A stretch of 62,701 bases of DNA from an uncultured Opitutaceae bacterium (GTDB lineage: Bacteria; Verrucomicrobiota; Verrucomicrobiia; Opitutales; Opitutaceae): positions 2,501 through 65,201 of the forward strand of contig CALAOT010000116.1 of assembly GCA_937889545.1 (NCBI GenBank), written 5' to 3'. The notes under the pieces are model-generated. The model worked only from the letters and a program-made list of their open reading frames with translations. It searched no databases and had not been told where the DNA came from. The position numbers and the translations under genes were made by a program. Shown one piece after another: positions 16,443-26,956 of the stretch. Positions within the stretch are counted from its first letter, which is position 1. Every line of letters starts with the position of its first letter.

Positions 16443-18227
16443 CTAATTCGCGGGCACCAGGAAGTGGAATTCCGTTCCGCCTCCGGGCACGCTCGAGCAC
16501 GCAATCGTTCCGCCGTGGGCAACCACGATTTCCCTGGCGATCGCAAGCCCGATCCCCGCGCCGGGCTTGGCCTGGCCCGGCACGCGGTAAAACCGGTCAA
16601 AGACGCGCGGGAGCGCCTCCGGCGGGATGCCTTGGCCTTTGTCGCGAACGGAAAAGCGCACGAAGCCCAGCGGCGCGGGGGCGGCGCCGAGTGTGATCGT
16701 CCCGCCCGCCGGCGAATATTTCGAGGCGTTGGAGATGAGGTTCATGAACACGTGCCGGAGCCGGCTCGCGTCCACGTCCACCTCCCCCAGTCCCGGTTCC
16801 TCCCGGACCTCAAGCTGCTGCCCCGCCGTCGAGATGAACGGGCGGGCCTCGTCTGCGATCCCGCGCAGAAGCTCGCCCACCGGTGTCCGCCGGCGGTCGA
16901 GCGCGGATGCACCCGCCTCAAGCCGCGTGAGGTCCAGCAGAGAGTCCAGTATCCTGAGCAGCCTGTCCGCGTCGTCCCGCGCCGATTCAAGCATCTCGCA
17001 CTGGGCGGGCGTCAGGGGTCCCAGGGTCTTCTCGAGCAGTAGGTAGACGGCCATGCGCAGTCCAGTGAGCGGGGTCTTCAGCTCGTGGCTCACCGTGCCC
17101 ACCAGGTTCGTCTTCGCATCGTCCAGGAGGCGGAATTTAGTCACGTCCTGAAGGATCACGGCGGCACCCTTGAATTCCGTCAGCTTGTCGCCGATCGCAA
17201 GGATGCGCGGCAGGTAATGACGGTCCTCGTTTCCCACTCGGAATGTCACCACGCGCCCGTAGTCGGTCGGGAGGTAGTGCTCCTCCGTTCCGAGCACCGA
17301 CGCCAACGGCTCGGCCAGCGCCGCAGGCAATCCCCGGGAGAATTCAGGAAGCATCGACAGCTCCTCGGCGGCGGGATTGCGCACCTCGAGGGTTCCCTCC
17401 CTCGAGACCACGAAGAGCGGATCCGGCGCGGAGGTGAGTGTCGCCTCCATGGTGCGCTGGGTTCTCAGGACCCGCGCGACGGTGGCATCCCTGTAGGCGC
17501 GAAGCCGCGCGGCCATCGTGTTGAAAGACTGGGCGAGGCTGCCCAGCTCATCCCGGGAGAATTCGGGAACTTGGGTGTCGAGGTTCCCGTCGCCGAGCGC
17601 GACCGCCGACGCGGTGAGCGCCTTTATCGGCCGGAGGAGCGAGGCCGCCGTGAACCAGGCCAGGAGGGCCGAGAGTGCGACGGCGGCCCCGATGCCGACC
17701 CACAGGACCCGGACCGCCGTACTGGCAAGCTGCTCCGCCTGCCTCTCTGTCTCGCGCGAGGCCGCGTAGTCGCTGGCGGTCAGGCTATCGATTGCGTGGA
17801 GCACGCGGTAGAGCGCATCCTCGTCCGAACGGAACTCCTCGCGGGAGGCCGAGCCGCCCCCGGCAAGCATCCTGTCGCACCGCGACGAGAAGTCCTGGAA
17901 CGCCGCGTCAAGCTCCTCGACCAGCCGCCCCCTCGGCTTCCCGGCCGAGCTTGCCGACTGGACCATCAGCTCCCGGGTGAAGGCCGAGCGGCGCTCGTCC
18001 AGGTCCCGCCGGGCCCCGATCGGGTCGGCCGCCGAGGCGAGCGCATTCGACATGAGGGTCGCAGACGTGCGCATTTCCTGGCACCCGAGGGCAGCCCGAT
18101 AATTCGCGACCAAGTCCCGCTGGAGCGGGCCTGCTAGCTCGCGGCACACGCGGATCGCATAGGCACCCGTGGCTACAAGCACCAGGAGCAGCGGGAGCAG
18201 TCCGAGGAAAAGGCGGGTGCGGAGCAT
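16443..18227 (-). CDS. Membrane sensor histidine kinase, KinB-like
   Basis: A 594-residue kinase: transmembrane helices near the N-terminus (LFLGLLPLLLVLVATGAYAI) and at about 170-195 (VLWVGIGAAVALSALLAWF) enclose a periplasmic sensor domain of about 145 residues. HAMP, a PAS-like domain, HisKA with the phospho-His in GTVSHELKTPLTG, and a complete HATPase (NLISNASKYSP, then GAGIGLAI) follow. The longer frame from 18518 lies inside the regulator gene; the ATG at 18227 starts 15 bases after its stop. Pairing with an NtrC-type regulator and the HAMP-PAS layout recall Pseudomonas KinB/AlgB, but the signal is unknown. Confidence 0.88.
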   Translation of the reverse strand: MLRTRLFLGLLPLLLVLVATGAYAIRVCRELAGPLQRDLVANYRAALGCQEMRTSATLMSNALASAADPIGARRDLDERRSAFTRELMVQSASSAGKPRGRLVEELDAAFQDFSSRCDRMLAGGGSASREEFRSDEDALYRVLHAIDSLTASDYAASRETERQAEQLASTAVRVLWVGIGAAVALSALLAWFTAASLLRPIKALTASAVALGDGNLDTQVPEFSRDELGSLAQSFNTMAARLRAYRDATVARVLRTQRTMEATLTSAPDPLFVVSREGTLEVRNPAAEELSMLPEFSRGLPAALAEPLASVLGTEEHYLPTDYGRVVTFRVGNEDRHYLPRILAIGDKLTEFKGAAVILQDVTKFRLLDDAKTNLVGTVSHELKTPLTGLRMAVYLLLEKTLGPLTPAQCEMLESARDDADRLLRILDSLLDLTRLEAGASALDRRRTPVGELLRGIADEARPFISTAGQQLEVREEPGLGEVDVDASRLRHVFMNLISNASKYSPAGGTITLGAAPAPLGFVRFSVRDKGQGIPPEALPRVFDRFYRVPGQAKPGAGIGLAIAREIVVAHGGTIACSSVPGGGTEFHFLVPAN

Positions 18228-18241
18228 GCCCGGGGCGCGGG

Positions 18242-19576
18242 TCAAAGCAGGCCCAGCTTGGCCCGCTTCCGGTACAGGGTCGCAGGATCGATCCCGAGCG
18301 TGCGGGCGGCCTCGTCCAAGCTGCGGGAGGAGGCCACGATCCGCCGGATGTGCTCGGCCTCCAGCTTGTCGAGGGTGACGCGCGCGCCGACGGCGAGCGT
18401 CGGTTCGGAGGCGACCGAGAATTCCTCGGGCAGGTCCGCGAGCTCGATTGTGTCCCCGGGCGCAAGGATGACCGCCCTCTCGATCACATTGCGCAGCTCG
18501 CGAAGGTTGCCCGGCCACGAATAGGAGGCGAATGCGCCGGACACCGACTGCGAGAACGCGATCTGGCCCTTGCCCGCGCGCATGGCGAAATACCGCCGCG
18601 CCCCCTCGGCCAAACGCTTGAGGTCGGCCGGGCGCTCGCGCAACCCGGGAAGGCTGATCGCAATCACGTTCAGGCGGTAGAAGAGGTCCTCGCGGAACCG
18701 GCTCGCCTTGGCCTCGGCCGCGAGATCGCGGTTGGAGGCCGCGACGACGCGCACGTCCGCCCTTCTCGGGAGGGCCTCCCCGACGCGCTCGTACTCGCGC
18801 TCCTGGAGGAGCCTGAGCAGCTTGGGTTGGATCTCGAGGGGCAGCTCGCCGATCTCGTCCAGGAAAAGCGTTCCCCCGTCGGCTGCGGCGACCTTTCCGG
18901 CGGTTTCGGCAAAGGCCCCGGTGAAGGAGCCCTTGGCGTGGCCGAACAGCTCGCTTTCGAGGAGCTCCCGCGAAAGGCTCGGGCAGTTGACGGTGACGAA
19001 GGCCGCGTCACGGCGGGCGCTGCGCTTGTGGATCTCGCGCGCAAGCACGCTCTTGCCCGTGCCGCTCGCGCCCAGGATCAGGATGTTCGCAGGGGTCTCG
19101 GCCGCCCTGAACGCGATCTGAAGGGCGCGCAGCATCGCGGGCTCGGCGGACTCCAGGTCGACCGGCGGCGCGCCCGACGCAAGGTCGCTCTCGAGCGCCT
19201 GGACCCGAAGTTCAAGCGCATGCGCCTTGGCAACCTTCGCCAGCACTGTGCGGATCTGGTCCGGCGTGAATGGCTTGGGGATGAAATCGAACGCCCCCCG
19301 CCGCATGGCCTCGACCGCGGTCGCAATGTTCGCGTAGGCCGTAAACAGGATCACGGCCGGCGCCGGCCGCACCTTCATCAGACGCCCAAGGACCTCGAGG
19401 CCGTCGTCGTTGCCAAGCTTGAGGTCCAGGAAGACGGCGTCGAACCCCTCCTCCTCCGCCGCCTTCACCGCCTTGGCGGCGTTCGCCGCCTCGGACGCGG
19501 TGTGGCCCGAGGATTCTACGGCCACCCGCGTCGTCCTGCGGATCGAGGGTTCGTCGTCTACGATAAGGACGCGCAT
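18242..19576 (-). CDS. Sigma-54-dependent response regulator, AlgB/NtrC-like
   Basis: A 444-residue regulator. The receiver ([15 protein letters not shown]) has its phospho-acceptor Asp in [11 protein letters not shown]; the AAA+ domain has Walker A GASGTGKS and Walker [14 protein letters not shown]; a Fis-type HTH ends the protein ([19 protein letters not shown]). The sigma-54 contact loop reads GSFTGA instead of GAFTGA, a change that could affect promoter opening. The frame continues to 19936, but the ATG at 19576 is the receiver start. It is cotranscribed with the kinase. Its target promoters are not evident here. Confidence 0.9.
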   Translation of the reverse strand: MRVLIVDDEPSIRRTTRVAVESSGHTASEAANAAKAVKAAEEEGFDAVFLDLKLGNDDGLEVLGRLMKVRPAPAVILFTAYANIATAVEAMRRGAFDFIPKPFTPDQIRTVLAKVAKAHALELRVQALESDLASGAPPVDLESAEPAMLRALQIAFRAAETPANILILGASGTGKSVLAREIHKRSARRDAAFVTVNCPSLSRELLESELFGHAKGSFTGAFAETAGKVAAADGGTLFLDEIGELPLEIQPKLLRLLQEREYERVGEALPRRADVRVVAASNRDLAAEAKASRFREDLFYRLNVIAISLPGLRERPADLKRLAEGARRYFAMRAGKGQIAFSQSVSGAFASYSWPGNLRELRNVIERAVILAPGDTIELADLPEEFSVASEPTLAVGARVTLDKLEAEHIRRIVASSRSLDEAARTLGIDPATLYRKRAKLGLL

Positions 19577-19875
19577 GGCTTGATGCCCGCGAGACTGGTC
19601 TGGCGGCGGCGGCGGGCCAATGACAAAGAGAACCCCGGGGCTCCCCGGAGGGATCCGTCCCGGGTCGCGATCCATGCCAAGGAGGCGACGCCCGGGGGAC
19701 CCCGGAAAACAAGGCGGGGTCGCTTTCGCGACCCCGCCAGGTCCAGCTTCAACTAGGTGCTCCCGCGAGCTTTCGCCCGCCAGGATTGCACATTGTTTGG
19801 ACCGCATCCCGCCCCGCGGGTTCCCACTGAAGGCTTGCCCTCCGGGAGGGCCCCTACGAGCGTCGCGCTGACCCC
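19577..19875. other. Divergent non-coding gap with a strong hairpin
   Basis: About 300 bases between the NtrC-type regulator (-) and the adenylate-kinase-like gene (+). It contains a perfect 11-base stem with a TTTC loop (19713-19738, GGCGGGGTCGC arm). On - it is followed by TTGTTTT, so it could stop antisense transcripts or fold in the regulator's leader. No convincing promoter hexamers or other genes were seen. Confidence 0.5.
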
Positions 19876-21105
19876 ATGCCTCCGGAAACCGCAAAGCCCA
19901 TTCCGGACGCCGGAGCCCCGGCGCCGGCCACCGCACGCATCACGGACCTTGAGATTAAGGACGCCCAGATCATCTTCGGGTCGGTGTGGCAGGGGCTGGA
20001 GGCCGAGTTCGGGCGGGAAAACCTGCGCTTCCCGAAGGAGATCCTTCTCCTCGGCGGCGCACCCGGCGCCGGCAAGGGCACGAACACGCGCTTCATTGGC
20101 AAGGCCCGCGGACTAACCTGCGATCCGATCGTGATCAGCGCCCTGCTCGACTCGCCGGAGGCCCGCCGCCTCAAGGAGGCGGGCAGCATGGTGGGCGACC
20201 GCGAGGTGATCCACCTCCTGTTCCGCAGCCTTCTCCAGCCGCAGTACAGGGACGGGGTCATCCTCGACGGCTTCCCGCGCACCAAGGTGCAGGTGGAGTG
20301 CCTCAAGCTCCTGGTCGACAAGATGCAGGCGCTGCGGCGGGAGTACTACCGCACGCCGCTCGGCATCCATTTCCGCCAGCCGACGGTGCACGTCATGGTG
20401 CTTTTCGTGGACGAGTCCACGAGCGTCGCCCGCCAGCTCAGGCGCGGGGCCGAGGTGCAGGCGCAGAACGAGGAGGTGCGCCGGACCGGAATAGGCCAGC
20501 TGCTGGAGGAGCGCGCGACGGATTTCGACAAGACGCTGGCCGAAAGAAGGTACCGCGTGTTCAAGGAGCAGACCTGGGACGCCCTCCAGGAGCTGAAGGA
20601 GATATTCCACTACCATTTCATCAACGCCCAGGGCCTGATTTCCGAGGTCGAGGAGAACATCCTGCGCGAGCTCGAGTACCAGAGCACCCTTGAGCTGGAT
20701 CCGCGCACGGTCGACCGGCTGAGGGGCATCCCGGTCGCTGGCGAGATCGTCGTCCACGCCCGCCAGGAGCTCGTGAGGCGGCTGGACTCGTACGAGCTGG
20801 AGCACGCGGAGCTGTTCAACCGCGTGGCCGGGTTCATCGAGCGGAAGATGATGCCCATCGTCCTGCGGCATGCGATCTCGGGGACGGCGCTCGTGAACAC
20901 GGAGGACACCATGCTCGACGACTCGCGCGCCCTCGCCATGCTGATCGACATCTTTTCCGAGCGCGGCTACCACGCCACCGTCGACGTGAACCGGGTCGAG
21001 ATACTCGAGCACGTCGACCTCGCGACGGGTCTCGTCCGGAACCGGATCAAGAAGGTCTACCGGATCCAGATCCGCTTCACGGGCTCGGAGATCCGGCGCG
21101 GCTGA
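19876..21105 (+). CDS. Long adenylate-kinase-like nucleoside monophosphate kinase
   Basis: A 409-residue protein. Residues about 55-230 are kinase-like: P-loop [13 protein letters not shown] (about 60-72), VGDREV in the NMP-binding area and [10 protein letters not shown] (about 130-139). Normal adenylate kinases are about 190-220 residues. Here an N-terminal extension of about 50 residues and a C-terminal region of about 180 residues (from EEIFHYHFI onward) are added; the latter is mixed alpha/beta with no domain I recognise. It could be a true adenylate kinase or a related P-loop kinase. It stands alone on its strand, convergent with the MacB-type operon. Confidence 0.75.
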   Translation: MPPETAKPIPDAGAPAPATARITDLEIKDAQIIFGSVWQGLEAEFGRENLRFPKEILLLGGAPGAGKGTNTRFIGKARGLTCDPIVISALLDSPEARRLKEAGSMVGDREVIHLLFRSLLQPQYRDGVILDGFPRTKVQVECLKLLVDKMQALRREYYRTPLGIHFRQPTVHVMVLFVDESTSVARQLRRGAEVQAQNEEVRRTGIGQLLEERATDFDKTLAERRYRVFKEQTWDALQELKEIFHYHFINAQGLISEVEENILRELEYQSTLELDPRTVDRLRGIPVAGEIVVHARQELVRRLDSYELEHAELFNRVAGFIERKMMPIVLRHAISGTALVNTEDTMLDDSRALAMLIDIFSERGYHATVDVNRVEILEHVDLATGLVRNRIKKVYRIQIRFTGSEIRRG

Positions 21106-21130
21106 GGCCCTGAACGGCCCCTGCAGCCTG

Positions 21131-22366
21131 CTATTCGAAGCGAAGCGCCTCGATCGGATCGAGGGAAGCGGCCTTCCAGGCCGGGTACATGCCGAACACG
21201 ACGCCGATCGCCGAGCACACGGTGACGCCAGCGGTGGCCCATCCCCAGGGGAAGATGATCTGTGCCGAAAGCAGCGATGCGAGCACGTCGCCGGCTATCG
21301 TGCCCAGGAGGATGCCGACCAGACCCCCGGTCACCGAGAGGACGACGGACTCGACGAGAAACTGGGTAAGGATGAGGATCTTTCGCGCGCCGACCGCTTT
21401 CCGGACCCCGATCTCCTTGGTACGCTCCGTGACGCTCACGAGCATGATGTTCATGATCCCGACCCCCGCCGCGAGAAGGGCGATCGCGCTGATGATCAGG
21501 GCGCCCGAGCTGATGACGTCGGCGACCTTTGCGAACGCGGCTATCAGGGTGTCGTTCGAATAGATCTCAAAGTCGTTGTCCTGCTCCGGGCGAAGCCCGC
21601 GGGCGACCCGCATCGCGGTGATGCCCTTTTCCATTGTCGCATTGTACACTTGTTGCGACGGCGCCTCGGTTGCGATGTTGACCGAGTATTTCTCGGCCCC
21701 GAAATCCATCAGGAACCGGGTGATCGGGATCATGATGATGTTGTCCTCGCTGCTGCCAAACATCGTCCCCTTGGAGGCGAACGTGCCGATCACCGTGTAG
21801 GTGCGCTCATTGGCCTTGATGAGCTTGCCCATGGGGTTCTCCGAAGGGAAGAGCTTGGTGATGATGTCCTGCCCGATGATCGCGACCGGGCGCACCAGGT
21901 CCATGTCCTCGGGCGTGAAGTTGCGGCCCGTTCCAATCTCGAACTGGTTGGCCTTGAGGAAGTACTGGTTCGTTCCTCCAAACGTCACCCTCTTGGTCGT
22001 CTTGTGGTTGCCGTAGCTGGCCTGCACGACTGGGTTGCCGTTCGCGAATGCCTTGAGGCAGATGACGTCCGCGGTCCCAGCCATGAATTCGATGTACCGC
22101 TGGGCCTGGTCGAGGGTGAAGCGGCGCCTCGCAAGGTACTTGTGCTCGTCGTTTCCGTTGACCCCGAATGCCGGGAACCTTGAGAACTGGAACATGTTCG
22201 AGCCGAGGAAGCTCAAGCCCACCTCGATCGACCCGCGCAGGGCGGAAACGGCCGTCATCACCCCGATGACCGAGAACACGCCTATCGTGATGCCCGACAT
22301 CGTAAGGAAGGACCGGAGCTTGTTCACCCCGAGGGCCCCAAAAGCCATCCGTAGGATCTCATTCAT
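21131..22366 (-). CDS. MacB-type ABC transporter permease
   Basis: A 411-residue permease of the MacB/FtsX superfamily: one N-terminal helix after [22 protein letters not shown], a large periplasmic domain (about 45-280), then three C-terminal helices with the conserved cytoplasmic loop [15 protein letters not shown] between the first two. No ATPase domain is fused. It overlaps the preceding permease gene by 8 bases and is the last gene of the adaptor-ATPase-permease-permease operon. Two different permeases suggest a heterodimeric exporter. Confidence 0.88.
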   Translation of the reverse strand: MNEILRMAFGALGVNKLRSFLTMSGITIGVFSVIGVMTAVSALRGSIEVGLSFLGSNMFQFSRFPAFGVNGNDEHKYLARRRFTLDQAQRYIEFMAGTADVICLKAFANGNPVVQASYGNHKTTKRVTFGGTNQYFLKANQFEIGTGRNFTPEDMDLVRPVAIIGQDIITKLFPSENPMGKLIKANERTYTVIGTFASKGTMFGSSEDNIIMIPITRFLMDFGAEKYSVNIATEAPSQQVYNATMEKGITAMRVARGLRPEQDNDFEIYSNDTLIAAFAKVADVISSGALIISAIALLAAGVGIMNIMLVSVTERTKEIGVRKAVGARKILILTQFLVESVVLSVTGGLVGILLGTIAGDVLASLLSAQIIFPWGWATAGVTVCSAIGVVFGMYPAWKAASLDPIEALRFE

Positions 22367-23612
22367 ACCGGAGGGCTACGACGGGATCCAGGCGCGAGGC
22401 GCCCCAGGCGGGGATGATCCCGGATAAGATGCCCGTCGCGATGGACACGAGCATCGAGACGACGACGAGGAGTGGCGAAAACTCAATTGGGAAAGAGGGC
22501 ATCGCGCCCCTCACCACCGCGAACAGGATGTAGGTGAAACCGAGCCCGACCGCTCCGCCAAGGACGCAGATGGACACGGCCTCGATCAGGAACTGGAGGA
22601 GGACCGTGCGGCGGCGGGCGCCGAGCGCCTTGCGCGTCCCGATCTCCTTCGTGCGCTCCCGCACGCTCACAAACGTGATGTTCATGATCCCTATGGCCCC
22701 CACGAACAGCGAGAGACCCGTCACAAAGAGCCCGGCAAAGGCGATTCCCCTCTTGATGGGGTCGAGTTTCTCCTTGAAAATCGCCCCCCCGTTGATGTTG
22801 AAGTTATCGCGCTCTCCAGGGATCTGTCCGCGCACCCGGCGCATGAAACCCGTCAGTTCCTCGCGCGCCTCGTCCAGGCGGGTCTTGTCCTTTATCTTCA
22901 CCTGAATCTCGGCGTAGTCGTCGCGGACGCCGAAGTATTTTCGGTAGGCGCCGAGGGGGAGCACCATCTGGTTGTCGAAGCTGAACAGGCCCAGGAAGGA
23001 TCCCTGGCGCGCGAGGACGCCTACCACCTGGAACGGCTGGCCGTGAATGGTCACGGTCGCGCCCAGCGGAGAGCGCCCCGGGAACAGCGCCTGGGCCACG
23101 TCGTAGCCCAGCACGACCACCTGCCGGGCGGATTCGTCCTCGGTTTCATTGAACAGGCGCCCTTCGGTGAAATCCGCGGTCAGAATGCGCCCGTAGGCGG
23201 CGCCTGTGCCCTGGGTCCAGACCCCGCTCACGCTGTTGCCGTTGGATTTGATCGAGGCCGATCGCCCGTCGGCAAAAACGGCAAAAGCGAGCTGCGAGTC
23301 GGGCGAGGCCGCGATTATCCGGTTCAGCTTGACCGCATCCTCGGGCCGGAGCGACGGGCGGTTTGCGTAGTTCCACCAGTCCTCGGCTCCGGTCCAGGGC
23401 CACTTGTCCACATAAAGCACGTCCTCGCCTAGCATCGCCAGGCTCCTGTCAAAGCCGATGTTGATGCCGGCGATCGCCGTCCCCATGAGAGTGACGGCCA
23501 CGATGCCGATGACCACGCCGAGCGCAGTCAGGGCCGAGCGCATCTTGTTCGCCCGGATCTGCGCCATCGCGATCCGGACCGACTCGATCAATTCATAGAG
23601 GATCCGCTTCAT
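22359..23612 (-). CDS. MacB-type ABC transporter permease
   Basis: A 417-residue permease with the same plan as its neighbour: N-terminal helix ([21 protein letters not shown]), large periplasmic domain (about 45-290), three C-terminal helices, and the loop [18 protein letters not shown]. The two are paralogous but clearly different in sequence, as expected for two halves of one transporter. The ATPase gene ends 11 bases upstream. Substrates of this family include macrolides, peptides and lipoproteins; none can be assigned. Confidence 0.88.
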   Translation of the reverse strand: MKRILYELIESVRIAMAQIRANKMRSALTALGVVIGIVAVTLMGTAIAGINIGFDRSLAMLGEDVLYVDKWPWTGAEDWWNYANRPSLRPEDAVKLNRIIAASPDSQLAFAVFADGRSASIKSNGNSVSGVWTQGTGAAYGRILTADFTEGRLFNETEDESARQVVVLGYDVAQALFPGRSPLGATVTIHGQPFQVVGVLARQGSFLGLFSFDNQMVLPLGAYRKYFGVRDDYAEIQVKIKDKTRLDEAREELTGFMRRVRGQIPGERDNFNINGGAIFKEKLDPIKRGIAFAGLFVTGLSLFVGAIGIMNITFVSVRERTKEIGTRKALGARRRTVLLQFLIEAVSICVLGGAVGLGFTYILFAVVRGAMPSFPIEFSPLLVVVSMLVSIATGILSGIIPAWGASRLDPVVALRYE

Positions 23613-23623
23613 GCTTGCGTATC

Positions 23624-24355
23624 TCAGTACGCGGGCCCGTCGCTCTCGATCAGCCCGTCGTGCAGGCGGATGATCCGGCGCGCGTGGCGGGCGACGGACT
23701 CCTCGTGGGTCACGACGATGAGCGTGTTGCCCTTCTCGTAGAGATCGTTGAAGAGCGCCAGAATCTCGACTCCGGTCTTGGAGTCGAGGTTTCCCGTGGG
23801 CTCGTCCGCCAGGATGATCGAGGGCCGGTTGACAAGCGCGCGGGCGATCGCCACGCGCTGGCGCTGTCCGCCGGAGAGCTCGTTTGGCTTGTGGTGGATG
23901 CGGTTGCCGAGGCCCACGTCGATGAGGGTCTGCCGCGCCCTCTCGTGGCGCTCATGGGTCGGGACGCCCCCGTAGATGAGCGGCAGCTCGACGTTCCTCA
24001 GGGCGTCGGAGCGGGGGAGCAGGTTGAACGTCTGGAAGACAAACCCGATCTCCCTGTTGCGGATCTCCGCGAGCTCATCGTCGACCATCCCGGCGACGTC
24101 GTGGCCGTTGAACTCGTATTTCCCGGCCGTCGGCGTGTCCAGGCAGCCGAGCATGTTCATCAGGGTCGACTTGCCCGATCCCGAGGGCCCCATGATCGCG
24201 AGGTACTCGTTGCGGCGGATCTCGAGCGAGACGCCGCGCAGGGCGTGGATCGTCTCCTCGCCCATCTGGTACAGCTTGGTCACGCCCTCGATGGCGATGA
24301 CCAATGGGCCTACCGGGCGAACCGGGCGCGCTTCAACGGGGGCCGGGGGGCTCAT
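23624..24355 (-). CDS. ABC transporter ATP-binding protein, MacB/LolD family
   Basis: A 243-residue ATPase with Walker [10 protein letters not shown] (about 55-63), signature [15 protein letters not shown], Walker B SIILADEP and the D-loop NLDSKTG, all intact. Such subunits drive the mechanotransmission cycle of MacB-type permeases without moving substrate through the inner membrane. The start [11 protein letters not shown] lies 12 bases after the adaptor stop. It probably serves both permeases that follow. Confidence 0.93.
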   Translation of the reverse strand: MSPPAPVEARPVRPVGPLVIAIEGVTKLYQMGEETIHALRGVSLEIRRNEYLAIMGPSGSGKSTLMNMLGCLDTPTAGKYEFNGHDVAGMVDDELAEIRNREIGFVFQTFNLLPRSDALRNVELPLIYGGVPTHERHERARQTLIDVGLGNRIHHKPNELSGGQRQRVAIARALVNRPSIILADEPTGNLDSKTGVEILALFNDLYEKGNTLIVVTHEESVARHARRIIRLHDGLIESDGPAY

Positions 24356-24367
24356 GGCGTCCGGGAC

Positions 24368-25792
24368 CTATTTGGCTTCCGCCACGTCCGCCTTCGGCTT
24401 CTCGACGCGGATCTTCGAGCCGTCCTTGAGCAGGCGGCTGATCGCCGCGTAGGTTCCGGAGACGACCTCCTCGCCCGATTTCAGGCCGGATTTGACCTCG
24501 ATCGTCGAATTGTCCGCGATCCCGGTCTCGACCTTCTTGAGCTTCACCTTGTCGCCGTCGCGGACGAAGACGACGCGCTCCATTTTCTCGCGGTCGCGCT
24601 GCGCGTCTACCTTGTTGTCCACGGCCACTTCGAGGTCATTGCCGGAGCGCTCGTGCATCTCCTTCGCCTTCTTCTCCTCGAGCTGCTCCGCTGTCAGGCC
24701 GCCCGCAGCCCTCACGGTGACGCTCTGTATAGGGACGGCGACGGCGTTCTTGACCGTCTGGGTCTCGATGTCGGCCGTGGCGCTCATTCCCGGCCGCAGC
24801 GTGAGGTCCTTGTCCGCAACGCGGATCTTGACGATGAAGTTCGTGACCTCGTCGGAGACGGATCCGGACGCCTGCCCCGATGAGCCGCTCCCCGCGGCGC
24901 CGTTGTTGTCGGCCGACGCCGCGATCTCGCGGACGGTGCCGGTGAACTTGCGGTCGGGATAGGCGTCGATGCTTATCTTGACCGGATCGCTGACCTTCAC
25001 GTTGACGATGTCGTTCTCGTTCACCTTCACGCGGACCTCCATCTTGCTCAGGTCCGCAACGCGCATGATCTCCGTGCCCGCGAATTCCGTCGAGGCCTGG
25101 ACGCGCTCGCCGACCTCCGAGGAGCGCGAGCTCACCGTTCCGTCCATCGGCGCATAGATCGACGTCTTGGAAAGCGAGTCCTTGGCCTGCTTGAGGAACC
25201 CCTCGGCCTCGTCGACCTGTGCGAGCGACGCCTCGCGGCTGGCCTTGGCCCCGTCATAGTTCGTCTTGTAGGTGATGTAGTCGAATTCGGAGACCAGCTT
25301 CCGGTCGTAGAGGTCCTGGTACTTCTTCAGGTCGGCGTCGGCCTTCTCGAGCTGCACCAGGCTGTTTACGGCGCCAGAGCGCGCGGCGGCTACGGCCGCC
25401 GTCTGCTGGTCGACCAAGGCCTGGTAGTAGTCGGTCTTGATCCTGACGATCACGTCGCCCTTCTTGACCGCGGCGCCCTCCCGGAACGGCAGCGCAGTGA
25501 TCTCGCCGAAGACCTCGGGGTTAATCTTCACCTCGACCTCGGGCTGGACCTTTCCCGTCGCGGTCACCGTCTGGACGATCGTCTTGACCACGGCCTTCTC
25601 GGTGGTGACCGAGATGCCGACGTTCGCGCTGCGCTTCTTGACGACCGCGAGGGTGATCAGCACGGCAACGAGCGCGGTTCCGCCTATCACCCACCATTTC
25701 ATCTTGGACTTCCTGCGCGGCTTGGCAGCAGCGGCAGCGACGGTGGCGTTTCCGGAGGAGAGGGAGGCGGACATGATGGGTGCAGCATTCAC
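24368..25792 (-). CDS. Periplasmic adaptor subunit, MacA/HlyD-like
   Basis: A 474-residue membrane-fusion protein: basic N-terminus, one transmembrane helix (about 31-50, KWWVIGGTALVAVLITLAVV), lipoyl halves around a coiled-coil hairpin (about 115-210), and beta-barrel and membrane-proximal domains. A Lys/Glu-rich insertion near 360-400 (AEQLEEKKAKEMHERS) and a Ser/Gly linker (about 298-308) are additions to the MacA plan. It heads the exporter operon and should link the permeases to an outer-membrane TolC, which is not encoded in this operon. An in-frame ATG at 25774 is an alternative start. Confidence 0.88.
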   Translation of the reverse strand: MNAAPIMSASLSSGNATVAAAAAKPRRKSKMKWWVIGGTALVAVLITLAVVKKRSANVGISVTTEKAVVKTIVQTVTATGKVQPEVEVKINPEVFGEITALPFREGAAVKKGDVIVRIKTDYYQALVDQQTAAVAAARSGAVNSLVQLEKADADLKKYQDLYDRKLVSEFDYITYKTNYDGAKASREASLAQVDEAEGFLKQAKDSLSKTSIYAPMDGTVSSRSSEVGERVQASTEFAGTEIMRVADLSKMEVRVKVNENDIVNVKVSDPVKISIDAYPDRKFTGTVREIAASADNNGAAGSGSSGQASGSVSDEVTNFIVKIRVADKDLTLRPGMSATADIETQTVKNAVAVPIQSVTVRAAGGLTAEQLEEKKAKEMHERSGNDLEVAVDNKVDAQRDREKMERVVFVRDGDKVKLKKVETGIADNSTIEVKSGLKSGEEVVSGTYAAISRLLKDGSKIRVEKPKADVAEAK

Positions 25793-26116
25793 GGGTAATC
25801 AGTTGCAGGTCAATCGTTCAAGCCATGTCATTTTACGCGCCCAGGAACACAGCGTGGGGGGGCCGGCTCCGGCCCCCCCACGCCAACACAACTGGCAACG
25901 AGCAAGGGCGGACGGAGCAGACGGCCTCCGGTGTGGAGGCGGCCTTGCTCCGAGACGCCGCAACGGTGCGGCAAACGGGCCTTCCGACTGGGTCGGAAGG
26001 CCCGGTTGCGGGCAGGCATAGCGGCGGCATGAACCCACAACACGCATTCCCGGCCAAAAGTTACACTAAACTTTGATGAGCGGGCTTCCTGGCGGATAAG
26101 CGGGGCCGGGCGCCCC
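25793..26116. other. Non-coding gap with two perfect GC-rich inverted repeats
   Basis: This 324-base stretch lies between the glucokinase gene (ending at 26117 on -) and the adaptor gene start. It holds a 14-base stem with a 2-base loop (25853-25882, arm CGTGGGGGGGCCGG) and a 12-base stem with a 3-base loop (25977-26003, arm GGGCCTTCCGAC). Neither has a good T-run, so they are not canonical terminators. Overlapping short frames on both strands are considered chance. Confidence 0.6.
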
Positions 26117-26857
26117 TCAGGCGCGGCGTTCCTGCTCGGCCCACAGCGCGGCTCCGACGATGCCCGCCTCGTTGAGGAACTCCGCGGGGACCATTCTTGC
26201 GCGCGGCTTGACGTACTTGAAGAACTTGGCGTGCTTCGCGCTCACGCCGCCGCCGATGATGATCAACTCGGGCCAGAACAGCCCCTCGAGGATATTGATG
26301 TAGCGGCTGAGGCGGCGCCCCCACTCCTTCCACGACAGATCCTTGCGGCGCTTGACCGAGGAGGCCACGCGCCTCTCGGCGTCACGGCCGTCCATCTGCA
26401 GGTGGCCCAGTTCGCAGGGGAAGAGCGCGCCGCGGAAGAAGAGAACCGATCCGACGCCGGTCCCCAGCGTGAGAAGGAGCACCTTCCCGCCAAAGTTCCG
26501 CCCCGCGCCAAACGTCATCTCGGCCAGGGCGGCGGCCGCGGCGTCGTTGGTCAGGGCCACGGGCCGTCCGGTCCCCTTGCCGAAGAGCTTGATGGCGTCG
26601 CACCCGATGAACTTCTTGTCGAGGTTCGCGGACGTCAGGATGGTGCCCCCGTGAATGACCCCCGGGAATCCTATCCCGACCGGGCCCCGCCATCGGAAGT
26701 GCGTCGCGATCATCCCCGCCGCATCGGCCATCTCCGCCGGAGACAGCAGGAGGGGCGTCTCGATCTTGAAGCGGCCGGCAAGGAGGCGCCCGGTGCCCGT
26801 CTCGACAGGCGCGCCCTTTATCGATGACCCGCCGATGTCGATTCCAAGCACCTTCAT
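26117..26857 (-). CDS. ppgK: Polyphosphate glucokinase (ROK family)
   Basis: A 246-residue ROK-fold sugar kinase. The phosphate loop is GIDIGGSSIKGAPV at the N-terminus, the catalytic Asp is in ALTNDAAAAALAE, and LLLTLGTGVGSVLFF with CELGHLQMDG matches polyphosphate-dependent glucokinases more than ATP-only ROK kinases. It would phosphorylate glucose using polyphosphate (often also ATP). The frame extends to 27628 as a GC-rich overrun; the ATG at 26857 (MKVLGIDIGG) is clearly the start. It stands alone and is divergent from the DsbA-like gene. Confidence 0.85.
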   Translation of the reverse strand: MKVLGIDIGGSSIKGAPVETGTGRLLAGRFKIETPLLLSPAEMADAAGMIATHFRWRGPVGIGFPGVIHGGTILTSANLDKKFIGCDAIKLFGKGTGRPVALTNDAAAAALAEMTFGAGRNFGGKVLLLTLGTGVGSVLFFRGALFPCELGHLQMDGRDAERRVASSVKRRKDLSWKEWGRRLSRYINILEGLFWPELIIIGGGVSAKHAKFFKYVKPRARMVPAEFLNEAGIVGAALWAEQERRA

Positions 26858-26956
26858 GGGATGGCCCACAAGATCAGCCTGGCCGTCCCGTGACAATGCC
26901 GTCTTTGGAGCCAGACCCCTTGACGCCGGGCCGTGCCCGCGTTCCTCTTTGCCTGC

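Noticed and set aside
25799..26076. Several short frames on both strands in the gap before the adaptor gene
   Set aside because: They arise from GC-rich hairpins, overlap each other and have no start signals.
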